Shown: positions 14,135 through 23,604 of the stretch, piece after piece
Position numbering within the stretch: position 1 is the stretch's first letter
How the letters are laid out: every line of letters starts with the position of its first letter
NCBI GenBank assembly: GCA_913777465.1
Contig: CAJYRQ010000074.1
Span: 1 to 48,090, forward strand
Length of the DNA: 48,090 nt
Direction: 5' to 3'
DNA from: an uncultured Chryseobacterium sp.
GTDB taxonomy: Bacteria; Bacteroidota; Bacteroidia; Flavobacteriales; Weeksellaceae
Notes under the pieces: generated by a model
Seen by the model: the letters and a program-made list of their open reading frames with translations, nothing else
The model's database searches: none
What the model was told of the DNA's origin: nothing
Program-made: the position numbers and the translations under genes

Positions 14135-15991
14135 TTATTTTAAAACTTCCACTTCAACCGCACTGTCATCAAATACTTTGATAAAGGCTTTCGTGTAATC
14201 CTCTTTCGTCGCAAAGTTCGGATTGTCCATAAATTTCTGCGGATTGATCGCGAAGAGCGGGAACCAGGTAGAAGAAATCTGGATCTGGATCTTATGTCCT
14301 TTTTTAAAGGTATGCACCACATCCTGCAGCCTGAAATTCACGGCGGTCTTCTGATTCGGGATCAGGGCTTCCGCCTTTTCCCTGGAGTTCCGAAACCTTG
14401 CCGGCATAATTTCGCTGCGTACCATCTGGTGGTAATTTCCGTAGATCACCCCGTCTTTCTTTTCACCAGGTTTGAAGTCTTCGGGATAAACGTCGATCAA
14501 TTTCACCGCAAAATCGGCATCGGTAGAGGAGGAGGCAATGTTTAATTTAGCCATAATTTCACCGGCCAGCGTCAGGTCTTCCGTCAGGACATCAGTGGTA
14601 AAGGTCAACACATCAGGCCTTCCTTCGGCAAACCGCTGGTCCTCCGACATATAGTTTCTCGGGGTAAAACCGTTGAAGTCCTTTAAATTGTCCGAACTTA
14701 AAACCGGATTGTTCGGATCGCTGTAATATTCCGAGAACCCTGGTCCGGCCGAGTTTTTCAGGGTGCCGCCGGACAGATAGAAATTGACTTTTTGTGCTTC
14801 TTTCGGCGGATAAGAAGCAAATTCCCTCCACTGCTTGGCCCCGGTGTCGTACATCATGGCTTCCGGTAAACCGGCATCCTGTTTCGTATTTCCTTTTAGG
14901 TAGTGGTTAAAGAATTTCGTTTCCAGATTTTTCTGGTAATAGGTCGCAATGCTATCGCCGAAATAAATCTGGTTGTGGAAATGTTTTCCCTGCTCGTAAG
15001 CCCAGGCGCCGTGGGAAAAAGGTCCCATAACAATCATATTCTTCGCTTTAGGACTTGTCTTTTCAATGGTTTTGTAGATATTCAGCGGTCCGGAAAGGTC
15101 TTCTGCATCAAACCAGCCACCGACGGTCATTACCGCATGGTTTACATTTTTAAGGTGCGGCAGCAGGCTTTTTTTCTGCCAGAACTCATCGTAGTTGGGA
15201 TGGTTCATAATCTCGGTCATAAAGAAATTATTCCTGTAATATTTCTCGTAGCCATCCTTTAATGTTCCCATATCGCGGTAGAATTTCAGCCCGTCTTCTG
15301 AGGAGGCTTTGATCATCGAATCATTGTACCAGGTTTTGCTTTCAGGCTTGGTCTTCTGGACGCCGAAAACCGGGAACGTCCTGAAATAGCCCAGCATAAT
15401 TTTTCCGTTGTGCAGGAAATCGTCGTTCCAGAAATCGGAGATCGGGGCCTGAGGGGAAGAAGCCACCAAAGCAGGATGCTGGGCAAGTACGCCTACCGCC
15501 GTGTAAAATCCGGGATAAGATGTTCCGTATTGGCCTGCTTTTCCGTTGTTGCCTTTGATGTTTTTCACCAGCCAGTCGATGGTATCGTAGGTATCGGTGC
15601 TCTCATCCACGTCTTTTTTCGTTTTATGATCGACCTGTGGCGTCATGTTCGTAAAGGTTCCTTCGCTCATATACCTTCCGCGGACATCCTGGTAGACGAA
15701 AATATATTTCTCGTTCATCAGATACGGGTTCGGGCCCAGTTTGGTGCGGTATTCGTTTTCACCGTACGGCGCCACGCTGTAGCAGGTCCTCTGCATCAGG
15801 AAAGGGTACTTGTTTTTGCCGGAAATATCCTTGGGAATATACACCGAAGTGAAAAGCTTTACCCCGTCACGCATCGGGATATACACTTCCTTTTTGATGA
15901 AATTGTCCTTTACAAAAGTATCGGGCTGCTTATTCTGAGCGACTGCAAAAACAAACAGGAAGGCAAACCACATGGAAAAATGTCTCTTCAT
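14135..15991 (-). CDS. Exported CocE/NonD (S15-type) hydrolase
   Basis: This 618-residue exported serine hydrolase belongs to the X-Pro dipeptidyl-peptidase / cocaine esterase / glutaryl-7-ACA acylase superfamily. Residues 1-19 are a signal peptide (MKRHFSMWFAFLFVFAVAQ). The alpha/beta hydrolase core carries YIPMRDGVKLFTSVY, QDVRGRYMSEG and the nucleophile motif GQYGTSYPG (Ser158). The C-terminal jelly-roll domain starts around residue 400 and includes DADFAVKLIDVYP and VHTFKKGHKIQIQISS. Length and order match the family. Members cleave diverse amide or ester bonds, so the natural substrate stays open. It is a single gene with its own terminator. Confidence 0.92.
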   Translation of the reverse strand: MKRHFSMWFAFLFVFAVAQNKQPDTFVKDNFIKKEVYIPMRDGVKLFTSVYIPKDISGKNKYPFLMQRTCYSVAPYGENEYRTKLGPNPYLMNEKYIFVYQDVRGRYMSEGTFTNMTPQVDHKTKKDVDESTDTYDTIDWLVKNIKGNNGKAGQYGTSYPGFYTAVGVLAQHPALVASSPQAPISDFWNDDFLHNGKIMLGYFRTFPVFGVQKTKPESKTWYNDSMIKASSEDGLKFYRDMGTLKDGYEKYYRNNFFMTEIMNHPNYDEFWQKKSLLPHLKNVNHAVMTVGGWFDAEDLSGPLNIYKTIEKTSPKAKNMIVMGPFSHGAWAYEQGKHFHNQIYFGDSIATYYQKNLETKFFNHYLKGNTKQDAGLPEAMMYDTGAKQWREFASYPPKEAQKVNFYLSGGTLKNSAGPGFSEYYSDPNNPVLSSDNLKDFNGFTPRNYMSEDQRFAEGRPDVLTFTTDVLTEDLTLAGEIMAKLNIASSSTDADFAVKLIDVYPEDFKPGEKKDGVIYGNYHQMVRSEIMPARFRNSREKAEALIPNQKTAVNFRLQDVVHTFKKGHKIQIQISSTWFPLFAINPQKFMDNPNFATKEDYTKAFIKVFDDSAVEVEVLK

Positions 15992-16285
15992 TATTTAAAA
16001 AATTTTATGCTAATTTAATCATAAATTGCTTTTGATTAAATGAAGGTTTAACATAAAATCCGGAAACAGCCTTTTTGAGACAGCTATAAGGTTAGGTTTA
16101 GATCGATCCGGGGGACAGGATCAGTGGATAACTGTGTTTAAAGGTTGTTTTATCTGGCTTGGTTATTCAGGATTTCATCTGCAGCTTTAAAATGAATAAT
16201 CATGCTCTCCCGGTGATTCAGTCGACAAAGAAAAACTTCCTGCATCCGGCTTCCTTCTTCCAGCCTGTTAATCCAATTTTCATAA

Positions 16286-16666
16286 TTATTTTTCAACCAC
16301 AAATACAGCGGTTTTATCAACGGTAATGACTCCGCTTTTTTCATTTTTCAGTTTAAATGAAGCCATGTGATTGTCAAATTTAAAAACGATGCTGTCATTG
16401 GTGATTTTTTTTAAATCTTTGACTTTACTTTTATCAGTAACAACCTCATTCTGTTTAATCATAATATCCTGATCTGAAAGAATAATCTGGCTTTTCTGCT
16501 CAACTATTTTTTTCTTTACCAGCTCGCGCAATGCCGGATTTTGTAAATTGATCGGTTCTATACGGTAGGAATCAACCACGTTCCAGGTTCCGCTAAAATT
16601 GTTCTTCTGGAAATAAGTGAATGACAGGCCAATCAGTACAGCTGGCAGGATAAAATACTTTTTCAT
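16286..16666 (-). CDS. Small exported lipocalin-like protein of unknown function
   Basis: This 126-residue protein has an N-terminal hydrophobic segment (MKKYFILPAVLIGLSFTYF), read as a signal peptide or anchor. After NNFSGTWNVVDSYRIEP the chain is beta-rich and ends in KTAVFVVEK. The SGTW opening and beta pattern recall lipocalin-like domains of Bacteroidota, which is weak evidence. No catalytic residues are evident. It lies 66 bp upstream, on the transcript map, of no other gene; the next minus-strand gene upstream ends at 16733. Base use is AT-rich compared with its neighbours. Confidence 0.65.
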   Translation of the reverse strand: MKKYFILPAVLIGLSFTYFQKNNFSGTWNVVDSYRIEPINLQNPALRELVKKKIVEQKSQIILSDQDIMIKQNEVVTDKSKVKDLKKITNDSIVFKFDNHMASFKLKNEKSGVITVDKTAVFVVEK

Positions 16667-16732
16667 ATCTGTAATTTTTAAATTAAATGACGAAGTTAAA
16701 AATTTAATGATAATAAAATAGAACGGTCTTAA

Positions 16733-19444
16733 TTACTTTCTCTTTCCGGCAAATTTATTCAGTTTCAAACACAGCGAAAACATAATATACCGTCTCAGGA
16801 TCAGGTCTTCCCGGTCTTCCACATAAGTGGCGGTAATATTTCTTCTGACGCTCTGGTTCTGGTTTAAAACATCATAGACTTTCACCTTTGCCGTCAGCTG
16901 TTTTTTATAGAATGAATACCCGATGGCGGAATTCAGAAAATAGAAATCCCTTTTGAACCCCGGGGCAATGTTGGAGCTGGTGTTGTATTCGAAATCGTTT
17001 TCAAGAATCAGATTGGTGCTGAGGAAATAATTGGTGAGCTCCAGCGAAAAGGTCTGAGAGGTATTCCTGATGCTTTCCACACTGTAATTTTTATAGTTTG
17101 AAAAAGAATAATTAATGCTGTACGAAGGTTTAATGTTGATCTTATCCTTTTTATCATACAACAGGCTGATCCCGGGGTTGAAGACATACGAATTCCCCGT
17201 GTACATCCGGCCGTTGATGAAGCCGCGGCTATACCGGTAATTCAGGCCGGCTTTTGGGCTGACGGTTATTTTCTGGTTGTTCCATTTAAATGTCTTGCTG
17301 AAACCGCTTCCGACATTCGCGCTTTTGTTCCCACTGATGTTGGTGTAGGTCACAAACTGTTTCCCCGAATCATCGTAATAGGAAAATGCCGTCGTATCGT
17401 TGCTGTTGTATGTAAAAGACAGGTTAACGTAATAATTGATGTTTTTCGGGACATTGAAATTGCTGAAATAAAGGCTTGTGCGGTTGTTCCAGGCATTCTT
17501 CAGTTCGGGATTCCCCTGGTAGGTCACCAACGGATTCGATTCGTCAACATACGGGATCAGCCGCTCGGCCGCCGGGATGGTAAAGCTGGCTGAGTTGTAG
17601 ATGTTCAACCTTGAATTCTGCGAAATTTTGTACTGGAGACCCGCGTTGTAATCGGGAAGGATGAAGTTCCGCTGAAGCTCGTACCGCTGTCCGTTGAAAA
17701 GGGAATTATACTTCAGATCCGTAAAATCTACATTCGCAGAAGCCCAGAAATTGTACTTCTGCTTGTTCAGCTCAACCGTCACCTGCGGCGAAAGCTGGCT
17801 GTTTTTCTGATCCGAGCTGTTGGATAACGGCAGGTTGTAGCTTGAATATTGTCCGGTTGCCGGATCAAAATCATTCACGATCCTTTCATTGAAGGTATTG
17901 GCTGAGTTGTAATTTAAACCGAAATTAATATCCAGCGAATCGGAGACCGGCTCGGTATATTTTGCATTGAAGCTATAATTGTTGTTTTGCGATTTGGTCC
18001 GGCTCAGCTGGTTCCTCAGATCTCTTTTGGCAGGATCTTCCATGCCGTTCTCATAGAAAAAAGTCTGTGAATTGTTCAGGCTTTTGTTTTTATTTTCCGT
18101 GATGGATGTATTTAAACTCGAATAAAAAGACCGTCCTTTTTTACTGAATTTTCTGGAATAATGGATGTTCGGGGTAAAAGAATGGCTTTCCGAATCCGAA
18201 CGTACCGAAGAGGCACTTTCATTCAACAGCGTTTCATCTCTGAAGGTTGCTGATTTCGACGTGCTGAGATTCGCGGTTGCCGAACCGGAAAAGGCGGGAG
18301 AAAAATAAATTGTGCTCAGTGTGTCCGGCTTTATTTTGACGGATGCATTGAAGTTATACTGTTCAGCGTTGTTTTCGGCCTGGCTTTCCGAGTTGGTTTT
18401 CAGCTTGTATTCCGGCAGGAAGGTTGTTTTCGAGATTTTTGATGCGGTCTGAAGGTCGGTTTCCGTCCGGGTCAGCCCGAAAGCATCCAGGTCGGCTTCC
18501 CTGCTCAGCTGATCCGTATAGTTCAGGCCGATGATTGTGGATTTCCGGATTCCCTGACCGCCGCTTCCGGTCTGTGAGGCCCGCTGGCTGCCCCCGTTCC
18601 CGGTATCGCCCCGCGCATTGATGTTGTTGGAAGACAGCACGAGGCTGATTTTTCTTTTATCTCTGAAATAGCTCAGGAAGCCGCTGCCCTCATATCTTTT
18701 GTCGGAGCCATATCCGGCGGTGAGCCTGGAAAGGAAGCCTTTGTTTTTCTTGTCGTCGATATTGAAATTAATGGTGGTATTTTCCGATTTCGGCGGTTTG
18801 CCGGTAAGCTCTTCTTCCCGGGTTTTGGTGGTGGTAAATTGGATGTTTTTGATGATGTCGGCGGGAATATTTTTCAAAGCAATCTTTCCGTCCTTATCGA
18901 AAAAGGGCTTGCCGTTGATCATGATCTGGTCCACCTGCTTGCCGTTGGCGGTAATTTTTCCGTCGCTGTCGATCTCTACGCCACTAATGTTTTTCAAAAG
19001 TTCCTCGATGCTGCTATCGGGACGCACTTTTATAGCGGCGGCGTTGAATTCGATGGTGTCTTTTTTAATCTTGATAGGAGAGACGGTAATTTTTATTTCC
19101 TCAATATCGGTGACTTTACTTCTGTCCAGCCCGACGGTTCCGATGTCAACGGATTGATTGATTTTATCCAATTTTTTAGAATAAGAAATAAATTTATCCG
19201 CATCTATTTTTAATAAGGAAGATTCTTTAAGTTCATCCGTTTTTAACGAAAACTTCCCTTCTTTATTGGTTGAGGTATAATTGATGATCGAGGAATCTTT
19301 TTGCTTTAAAAGATAGACGGTGGCGTTTTCCAACGGTTTTTTCTCAAAATCCACCACCTTCCCGTCAATGCTGAACTTTTGTCCGTTCAGTATTAAAAAT
19401 TGACATAAAAACATCAGGAACCACAGGATCTTCTTCATACGCAT
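16733..19444 (-). CDS. Outer-membrane beta-barrel protein (PF14905 type) with CarboxypepD-reg domain, paralog 1
   Basis: This is a 903-residue TonB-receptor-like outer-membrane protein. A signal peptide (either ATG, 19444 or 19438; MKKILWFLMFLCQF) is followed by a carboxypeptidase-regulatory-like fold (KFSIDGKVVDFEKKPLENATVYLL, residues about 22-100). A plug-like domain comes next (VRPDSSIEELLKNISGVEIDSDGKITANGKQ, residues about 135-210), then a beta barrel from about residue 225. Such proteins import or secrete unknown ligands; no SusD partner is adjacent. It is closely related to the next upstream gene along nearly the whole length. A Gly/Ser-rich stretch near residue 290 is the main point of divergence. 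Confidence 0.88.
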   Translation of the reverse strand: MRMKKILWFLMFLCQFLILNGQKFSIDGKVVDFEKKPLENATVYLLKQKDSSIINYTSTNKEGKFSLKTDELKESSLLKIDADKFISYSKKLDKINQSVDIGTVGLDRSKVTDIEEIKITVSPIKIKKDTIEFNAAAIKVRPDSSIEELLKNISGVEIDSDGKITANGKQVDQIMINGKPFFDKDGKIALKNIPADIIKNIQFTTTKTREEELTGKPPKSENTTINFNIDDKKNKGFLSRLTAGYGSDKRYEGSGFLSYFRDKRKISLVLSSNNINARGDTGNGGSQRASQTGSGGQGIRKSTIIGLNYTDQLSREADLDAFGLTRTETDLQTASKISKTTFLPEYKLKTNSESQAENNAEQYNFNASVKIKPDTLSTIYFSPAFSGSATANLSTSKSATFRDETLLNESASSVRSDSESHSFTPNIHYSRKFSKKGRSFYSSLNTSITENKNKSLNNSQTFFYENGMEDPAKRDLRNQLSRTKSQNNNYSFNAKYTEPVSDSLDINFGLNYNSANTFNERIVNDFDPATGQYSSYNLPLSNSSDQKNSQLSPQVTVELNKQKYNFWASANVDFTDLKYNSLFNGQRYELQRNFILPDYNAGLQYKISQNSRLNIYNSASFTIPAAERLIPYVDESNPLVTYQGNPELKNAWNNRTSLYFSNFNVPKNINYYVNLSFTYNSNDTTAFSYYDDSGKQFVTYTNISGNKSANVGSGFSKTFKWNNQKITVSPKAGLNYRYSRGFINGRMYTGNSYVFNPGISLLYDKKDKINIKPSYSINYSFSNYKNYSVESIRNTSQTFSLELTNYFLSTNLILENDFEYNTSSNIAPGFKRDFYFLNSAIGYSFYKKQLTAKVKVYDVLNQNQSVRRNITATYVEDREDLILRRYIMFSLCLKLNKFAGKRK

Positions 19445-19465
19445 CTTTTGAACGTGCTAAAATAT

Positions 19466-19491
19466 AAAAAAACATCCCTCGGAAGGGATGT
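19466..19491 (-). terminator. Terminator between the two outer-membrane barrel paralogs
   Basis: Read on the minus strand, ACATCCC-ttccga-GGGATGT is followed by a T-run. It lies just beyond the 923-residue paralog, so the downstream paralog probably has its own promoter or depends on read-through. Confidence 0.85.
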
Positions 19492-19515
19492 CGGCAATTT
19501 AAAATAATTTTAAAT

Positions 19516-22287
19516 CTATGGGGTTTGTGTTTTATTGCGTGCAAATTTGTTGAGTTTCATCGTGAGGGAGAACATCACGTAGCGTTTCAGGATCAGGTCG
19601 TCGCGGTCCTCAAAAAAGGTGTTGGAAATGGTTCTCCTCACGCTTTGGTTCTGGTTCAGGACATCATAGACCTTCACTTTCGCTGTGAGCTGCTTGTTGA
19701 AGAACGAATAACCGACGCTGGTATTCCAGAAATAAAAATCCCTTTTAAAGCCCGGAGCGATGTTGGTGTTGGTATTGTATTCCAGGTCGTTTCCTAAGAT
19801 CAGTCTGCTTTTGAAGACATAGTTCGTAAGTTCCAGTTTCAGGATCTGGTTGCTGGTGCTTACCTCATCGATGCTGTAGTTTTTATATTTTGAAAAATTA
19901 TAGCCCAGCGTATAAGACGGTTTTACCGTGAGCTTTTCCTTGATTTCATAGGTAAAGTTCAGTCCCGGATTAAAGCTGTAGTAGCTGCTGCTGAATTCCT
20001 GCCCGTTGATGAACCCTTTGCTGAAACCGTACATGGAACTGAATTTCGGGGTAATGGTGAGCTTATTTTCCTTCCACTTGAAGGTTTTGCTGAAGCTTCC
20101 CCCGAAGTTGAAGTGCTTGTTGCCGCTGATGTTGGCATAGGTTACCAGCTGCCTTCCGCTTTCGTCGAAATAGGAATAATTGATGATGTCATTATTCTTA
20201 TAGGTGAATCCGGCATTCAGGTAATAATTGATGTTCTTTACCATGTTGAAATTATTGAAATACAGGTAGGTCGAATTGGTCCATGTATTTTTCAGGTCCG
20301 GGTTTCCCTGATAAGCGATCAGCGGGTTGATAACGTCGAGGTACGGTGTAAGCTGTTCGGCTGTAGGTATGCTGAAATCGGCGAAGTTGTATAAGCTTAA
20401 TCTTTTATTTTGGGAAAATTCATAGTTCATTCCTACATTATAGTTGGGAAGGACGAAATTTTTCTGCAGTCCGTAATTCTGGTTGCTGAAACGGGAATTT
20501 ACCTTCATATCTGAAAAGTCTGCTCTTACCGAACCCCAGCCACTGATTTTCTTTTTATTGACTTCAAAAGACAATTCGGGAGCTATCGTGTTGATCTTCT
20601 GGTTCATGCTGTTGGACAGAACCTCGTTGTAATCCGAATACTGCATGGTGGCGGCATCGAAATCGTTCACGTCCCGCCTGTTTCTCATCGTGGCTGCATT
20701 ATAATTCAGGCTCAGGCTTATGTTGGCGGAGTCGGAGATGGGCTCTGTGTAACCGGTTCTGAACCGGTAATTGTTGTTCTGGTTTTTCTTCAGCGAGAAT
20801 TGGTTCCGGTTGTCATTCGGCTGGGTGCCCGAATAGAAAATGTTTTCAGAACGGTTCAGCAGGTTTTCTTTATTTTCGGAAATGCTGCTGTTGAGGTTTA
20901 CATTCATTTCCCTTCCTTTTTTATGGAATTTTTTCGAAAAATAAATGTTTGGATTAAAGGCATTGTTTTCAGAATCCAGGTTCGTATTGCTGTTGCTGGT
21001 GTTCAGCAGGTCGTTGTCCCGGAAGGTGGCGGCATTGGACGTGCTGAAGCTGCGGATCTCATTTCTGGAGAAAGCGGGAGAAAAATAAATGCTCGTTAAG
21101 GAATCCAGGCGGATTCTCGCCGAAACGTCAAAATTATACTGTCGGGAATCATTTCCGCCGTTGCTTTCGGAGTTTGTTTTTAAAGTGTAATCCGGAAGCA
21201 GGGTAGTCCTTGAAACTTTGGATCTGGTTTCCAGATTGTTGTTGATGTGGATCAGGCTTACATTATCCAGGTCCACATCCTTCCCGAATTTATCGCTGTA
21301 GTTGAATCCGATGGTGGTGGATTTCTGGATGCCTTTGGTATTGTTTCCGCCGGATACGTAATAGGTAGAGCTCCCGCTGGTGACCACAGAACCGCCCTGC
21401 ATCAGCCAGGAATTCCTCCCCCGCCCCATACTGTCGAAAACCTCATCACTCGAAAATCCCTGGGAATTGATGTTGTTGGAAGCTGCCAGCAAGCTGATCT
21501 TGGTATCATTTTTAAAATAGCTCAGGAGGCCGCTGCCTTCATACCGCTTATCGGAGCCGTAGCCTAAAGTAAGTCTTGAAATCAGTCCCTTGTTTTTCTT
21601 TTCGTCGATATTGAAATTGATGGTGGCGTTATTGGATTTCGAGGTTTTTCCGCTCAGTTCTTCCTCTTTGGTCTTGGTTGTGGTAAACTGGATGTTTTTG
21701 ATGATGTCTGCCGGAAGGTTCTGCAACGCAATTTTTCCGTTTTTATCAAAGAAAGGTTTGCCATTGATGGTAATCTGGTCAACTTCTTTTCCGTTAATGG
21801 TAATTTTGCCGTCGTTATCCATCTGCACGCCGGGAATCTGTTTCAGCAATTCCTCAATTTTACTGTCCGGACGTACCTTGATCGATGAAGCGTTGAATTC
21901 AATGGTGTCTTTTTTTACTTTAACCGGTGAAGCCGTCAGCTTCACTTCCTGGATGTTGGACACCGAATTTCTTTCAAGCTCAAGCTCCCCTAAGGAAACA
22001 GACTGCCCGATCGTTTCAAAATTTCTGGAATAGGAAATTAATTTTTCAGCGTCTACTTTCAGAATGCTCGGTTCGGAGATTTCATCCGTTTTCAGGGAAA
22101 AGTTTCCTTCCCGATTCGAGGATGTATAATTGATGATGGAGGAGTCCTTCTGTTTCAGAAGATAAATAGTAGCATTTTCAACAGGTTTTTTTTCAAAGTT
22201 CAGAACTTTTCCGTTGATGTTTAATTTCTGAGCATTCAGCATTAGAATATTCAGCAATAAAACCAGCAGCAATAAGCGTTTTCCCAT
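19516..22287 (-). CDS. Outer-membrane beta-barrel protein (PF14905 type) with CarboxypepD-reg domain, paralog 2
   Basis: The 923-residue protein has the same architecture as its neighbour: signal peptide (LLLLVLLLNILMLNAQ), CarboxypepD-reg-like domain (KLNINGKVLNFEKKPVENATIYLL), plug (VRPDSKIEELLKQIPGVQMDNDGKITINGKE) and long barrel. Both end in a shared segment (KVYDVLNQNQSVRR, then RDDLILKRYVMFS and MKLNKFA). Compared with paralog 1 it has a longer Gly/Ser/Tyr-rich insertion around residues 275-320. That position is early in the barrel and may be a surface loop. Tandem duplication of the ancestral gene is the simplest history. The ligand is unknown. Confidence 0.88.
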   Translation of the reverse strand: MGKRLLLLVLLLNILMLNAQKLNINGKVLNFEKKPVENATIYLLKQKDSSIINYTSSNREGNFSLKTDEISEPSILKVDAEKLISYSRNFETIGQSVSLGELELERNSVSNIQEVKLTASPVKVKKDTIEFNASSIKVRPDSKIEELLKQIPGVQMDNDGKITINGKEVDQITINGKPFFDKNGKIALQNLPADIIKNIQFTTTKTKEEELSGKTSKSNNATINFNIDEKKNKGLISRLTLGYGSDKRYEGSGLLSYFKNDTKISLLAASNNINSQGFSSDEVFDSMGRGRNSWLMQGGSVVTSGSSTYYVSGGNNTKGIQKSTTIGFNYSDKFGKDVDLDNVSLIHINNNLETRSKVSRTTLLPDYTLKTNSESNGGNDSRQYNFDVSARIRLDSLTSIYFSPAFSRNEIRSFSTSNAATFRDNDLLNTSNSNTNLDSENNAFNPNIYFSKKFHKKGREMNVNLNSSISENKENLLNRSENIFYSGTQPNDNRNQFSLKKNQNNNYRFRTGYTEPISDSANISLSLNYNAATMRNRRDVNDFDAATMQYSDYNEVLSNSMNQKINTIAPELSFEVNKKKISGWGSVRADFSDMKVNSRFSNQNYGLQKNFVLPNYNVGMNYEFSQNKRLSLYNFADFSIPTAEQLTPYLDVINPLIAYQGNPDLKNTWTNSTYLYFNNFNMVKNINYYLNAGFTYKNNDIINYSYFDESGRQLVTYANISGNKHFNFGGSFSKTFKWKENKLTITPKFSSMYGFSKGFINGQEFSSSYYSFNPGLNFTYEIKEKLTVKPSYTLGYNFSKYKNYSIDEVSTSNQILKLELTNYVFKSRLILGNDLEYNTNTNIAPGFKRDFYFWNTSVGYSFFNKQLTAKVKVYDVLNQNQSVRRTISNTFFEDRDDLILKRYVMFSLTMKLNKFARNKTQTP

Positions 22288-22418
22288 GAGTTTATATGAT
22301 TATCAGTGCCGCAAAATTATAGGAAAAAAAAGCCGGAACAAAGGGCCTGCAGCGTTAAATAGCGTTAATCTTTCGGGAGAAAAATTCGTTTAATTGTTAA
22401 GTTTCCATAAAAAATAAA

Positions 22419-22444
22419 AACACCTCTTAAAAAAAGAGATGTTT
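22419..22444 (-). terminator. Terminator of the BON-domain operon
   Basis: A stem of about 10 bp with one G-U pair (AACACCTCTT / AAGAGATGTT) has an A-rich loop. On the minus strand a T-rich tail follows. It lies 25 bases beyond the stop at 22469. Confidence 0.8.
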
Positions 22445-22468
22445 CATAATATTGAAATCAGATTCAGA

Positions 22469-22888
22469 TTAAGCTCTTAAGTATCTTGAATAAGCATAAC
22501 CTTCCTGTCCGTCGTCCGTTTTTACTTTCCACCAGTCGTCAGAAGTCTGCTCAACCAGTGTAAGGGAAGAGCCTTTTGTTACTTTTCCCACTACAGCAGC
22601 TTCGGTCGAAGGCTCCTGTCTAATGTTGAGGTTGGATTCATCCGTTGCAACGGTAAGGGAAGTCCCTGCCGAAAGTCCGGCTACCTGTACATCGATATTA
22701 ATGTCCGAAGCAGAATATGTGGAATCAATTGCTCCCAAAGCATTCCATACCGCATCTTTTGCAGCGGTGTTGGACGCACTTCCCGAAACATAAAGGATTC
22801 CGTCCTGTTCCTGAACCTGAAGATTGGAAATTCCTGCAGACTGAGCCGCAGAAACCACGTTTGAATATTTATCCTGTAATGTACTCAT
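22469..22888 (-). CDS. BON-domain + SH3b protein without signal peptide
   Basis: This 139-residue protein has two modules. Residues about 1-65 are BON-like (GISNLQVQEQDGILYVSGSASNTAAKDAVWNAL). Residues about 80-139 are a bacterial SH3 domain (ESNLNIRQEPSTEAAVVGKVTKG, then WWKVKTDDGQEGYAYSRYL). The N-terminus (MSTLQDKYSNVVSAAQSAG) is hydrophilic, so no export signal is visible, although SH3b domains usually act on the cell wall. The layout parallels E. coli Kbp/YgaU, a cytoplasmic BON-LysM potassium-binding protein; that is an analogy only. It starts 6 bp after the BON lipoprotein gene, so they share a transcript. Confidence 0.85.
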   Translation of the reverse strand: MSTLQDKYSNVVSAAQSAGISNLQVQEQDGILYVSGSASNTAAKDAVWNALGAIDSTYSASDINIDVQVAGLSAGTSLTVATDESNLNIRQEPSTEAAVVGKVTKGSSLTLVEQTSDDWWKVKTDDGQEGYAYSRYLRA

Positions 22889-22894
22889 GACTGA

Positions 22895-23389
22895 TTATTT
22901 TGTTACGGTGTAGTTGTAATTTACTTTTCCTACTTTTAAAGCATCTACCGATTCTTTTACTTTTCTGGCATCAGAAGAAGAAATATTTCCGGTAAGCGTA
23001 AGCTCTCCGTCTACCACTTCTACTTTCACACCCGGAATATCTTTTACGGCATCCTGTACTTTCTGCTGTACTTCAGGGTTAACGGCAGATTGGGTTTCAA
23101 TAGCAGGTGCAGCGGTTGCAGCAGGTGCTACGGTCGCCATATCCATCACTTCTTTTACTCCGTTGATGGCTTTCAGCTGTTTGATCATAGCGTCTTTGGC
23201 TTCCTGGGTTTCAAACGTTCCGCTCAGGTGAGCCACCCCGTCTTTTACTTCTACGGAAGCATTCGGATTAGATACCACTATTGTTGTAGCCTGTGTCTGA
23301 AGATCGGCATCAGAAACTTTTTTCTTACAGGAAACAGACCCGAAAGATACAGCGATAGCCAAAGCAGCCATAGCGATTGATTTTTTCAT
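22895..23389 (-). CDS. Lipoprotein with two BON domains
   Basis: This 164-residue envelope protein has a lipoprotein-type leader (MKKSIAMAALAIAVSFGSVSC, Cys21, then KKK). Two BON domains follow: residues about 27-85 (ASVEVKDGVAHLSGTFETQEAK) and 105-160 (VQDAVKDIPGVKVEVVDGELTLTGNI), joined by an Ala-rich linker (VAPAATAAPAIETQ). BON domains bind phospholipid or stabilise envelopes, as in OsmY. It is the first gene of a two-gene operon with the BON-SH3b protein. Residue +2 after Cys is Lys. Confidence 0.88.
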   Translation of the reverse strand: MKKSIAMAALAIAVSFGSVSCKKKVSDADLQTQATTIVVSNPNASVEVKDGVAHLSGTFETQEAKDAMIKQLKAINGVKEVMDMATVAPAATAAPAIETQSAVNPEVQQKVQDAVKDIPGVKVEVVDGELTLTGNISSSDARKVKESVDALKVGKVNYNYTVTK

Positions 23390-23577
23390 AGTTGTATATT
23401 TTTAATGTTAATACAATTAAATACAACAGTAAAATGTATACCAAAATGTAAAATTACAATGATTTTTTATGAAATTTCCGAAGCTCTTTTTTAAATGGAT
23501 CAAATAATGATTCAAAGGCTGTTAATGGCAAAAATGAATCGGCTTATAAATGGGCTTCATTCCAATTGTAAAAATAT

Positions 23578-23585
23578 TATATTTG
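23578..23585 (+). promoter_or_regulatory. Candidate -7 element (TATATTTG) for the symporter gene
   Basis: It matches TAnnTTTG exactly and lies 19 bases before the ATG at 23605. A clear -33 TTTG is not visible. Confidence 0.4.
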
Positions 23586-23604
23586 CGAAACTTGAATTAT
23601 TGAT

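Noticed and set aside
16150-16344. 64-codon minus-strand ORF overlapping the end of the lipocalin-like gene
   Set aside because: It overlaps the upstream gene by 59 bp in another frame and has no recognisable domain. It fills an otherwise empty spacer, so I leave it open but do not call it.
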